Below are positions 5,254-5,344 of a stretch of 5,344 bases of DNA, one piece after another. The first letter of the stretch is position 1. Each line of letters starts with the position of its first letter. Location: assembly GCA_003519375.1 (NCBI GenBank), contig DOWV01000181.1:16043-21386 (forward strand). The letters are read 5' to 3'. The position numbers were made by a program, and so were the translations under genes. The DNA is from Bacteroidota bacterium (lineage in GTDB: Bacteria > Bacteroidota > Ignavibacteria > UBA10030). The notes below the pieces were generated by a model. It was not told the DNA's origin. It worked only from the letters and a program-made list of their open reading frames with translations, and did not search any database.

Positions 5254-5334
5254 GAGTTTGGAGTCCGAAGTTTGAAGTTCAGGGTTTGATGACATACCCG
5301 GAACTTCGGACCTTAGACTTTAGACTTTAAACTC
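5254..5334. repeat. Inverted array of degenerate 7-bp repeats (RAGTYYR)
   Basis: Five heptamers on the plus strand (5254-5288: GAGTTTG, GAGTCCG and so on to GGGTTTG) are followed by a 4-nt centre ATGA (5289-5292) and six heptamers in opposite orientation (5293-5334, ending TAAACTC). Both arms begin outside with GAGTTTR and end inside with AAGTTCM then GGGTWTG, so the arms are diverged inverted copies differing by one unit. The inner 14 positions pair well (12 of 14), allowing a long imperfect hairpin. It lies between the TPR promoter and the window edge. It looks like an intergenic repeat family reminiscent of heptanucleotide STRRs in cyanobacteria; I see no transposase. Confidence 0.78.
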
Positions 5335-5344
5335 AAGCGTTACC

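Noticed and set aside
4750..5295. A 182-codon in-frame extension of the GH18 reading frame upstream of 4749
   Set aside because: It covers the whole TPR gene in another frame and is rich in Arg, Pro and His as expected of a shadow frame. The internal ATG at 4749 begins a clean signal peptide and overlaps the TPR stop codon.
5254..5334. CRISPR array
   Set aside because: The units are 7 bp, contiguous and without spacers, and no cas gene is present.

Overview
The window most likely comes from a bacterium of the Bacteroidota/Chlorobiota/Ignavibacteriota (FCB) group, with roughly balanced to slightly GC-rich base composition. The strongest evidence is the C-terminus of the glycoside hydrolase at 3307-4749 (minus), which carries a textbook type IX secretion (type A) sorting domain: NYPNPFNP, then VLGREVATL, then a final KKMQLLK. 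The NPFNP...VLGREVATL wording resembles Ignavibacteria and relatives more than classical Bacteroides; this is judged from memory of the family, not from a search. Two gene starts also have a Bacteroidota-like promoter pattern (TTG/TTTG, 20 nt, TACTTT).

Layout. 55-1536 (+) encodes a divergent proton-dependent oligopeptide (POT/PTR2) transporter, followed by a convincing terminator. It converges on 1761-3080 (-), an integral-membrane GT-C glycosyltransferase of the polyprenyl-phosphate-sugar-dependent type (GT87/DUF2029/MptB-like). A 226-nt gap (3081-3306) holds a candidate GT promoter, a potential perfectly nested three-way-junction fold and a hairpin/T-tract that looks like a plus-strand terminator although no plus-strand gene precedes it. 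Next comes a two-gene minus-strand operon, transcribed from 5207 towards 3307: a small secreted TPR protein (4746-5207) and a GH18 glycosidase (3307-4749), joined by a 4-nt ATGA stop/start overlap. The right edge (5254-5334) is an inverted array of degenerate 7-bp repeats. No gap without a gene exceeds 300 bases.

The most unusual features lie in the TPR-GH18 operon. Both mature proteins begin, 7-8 residues after the predicted signal-peptide cleavage, with almost the same decapeptide (IHQLESExHR). Most differences between the two DNA copies are synonymous, which points to selection on the peptide. Three short tandem-repeat arrays are woven into the same operon: a 7-bp array encoding the conserved ISYQL-LANS part of the T9SS sorting domain, an 8-bp array encoding part of the TPR signal peptide, and the inverted 7-bp array just upstream. 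The sequence suggests an exported two-component glycan-processing unit; its substrate cannot be read from the sequence. The transporter and the glycosyltransferase show no obvious functional tie to it.
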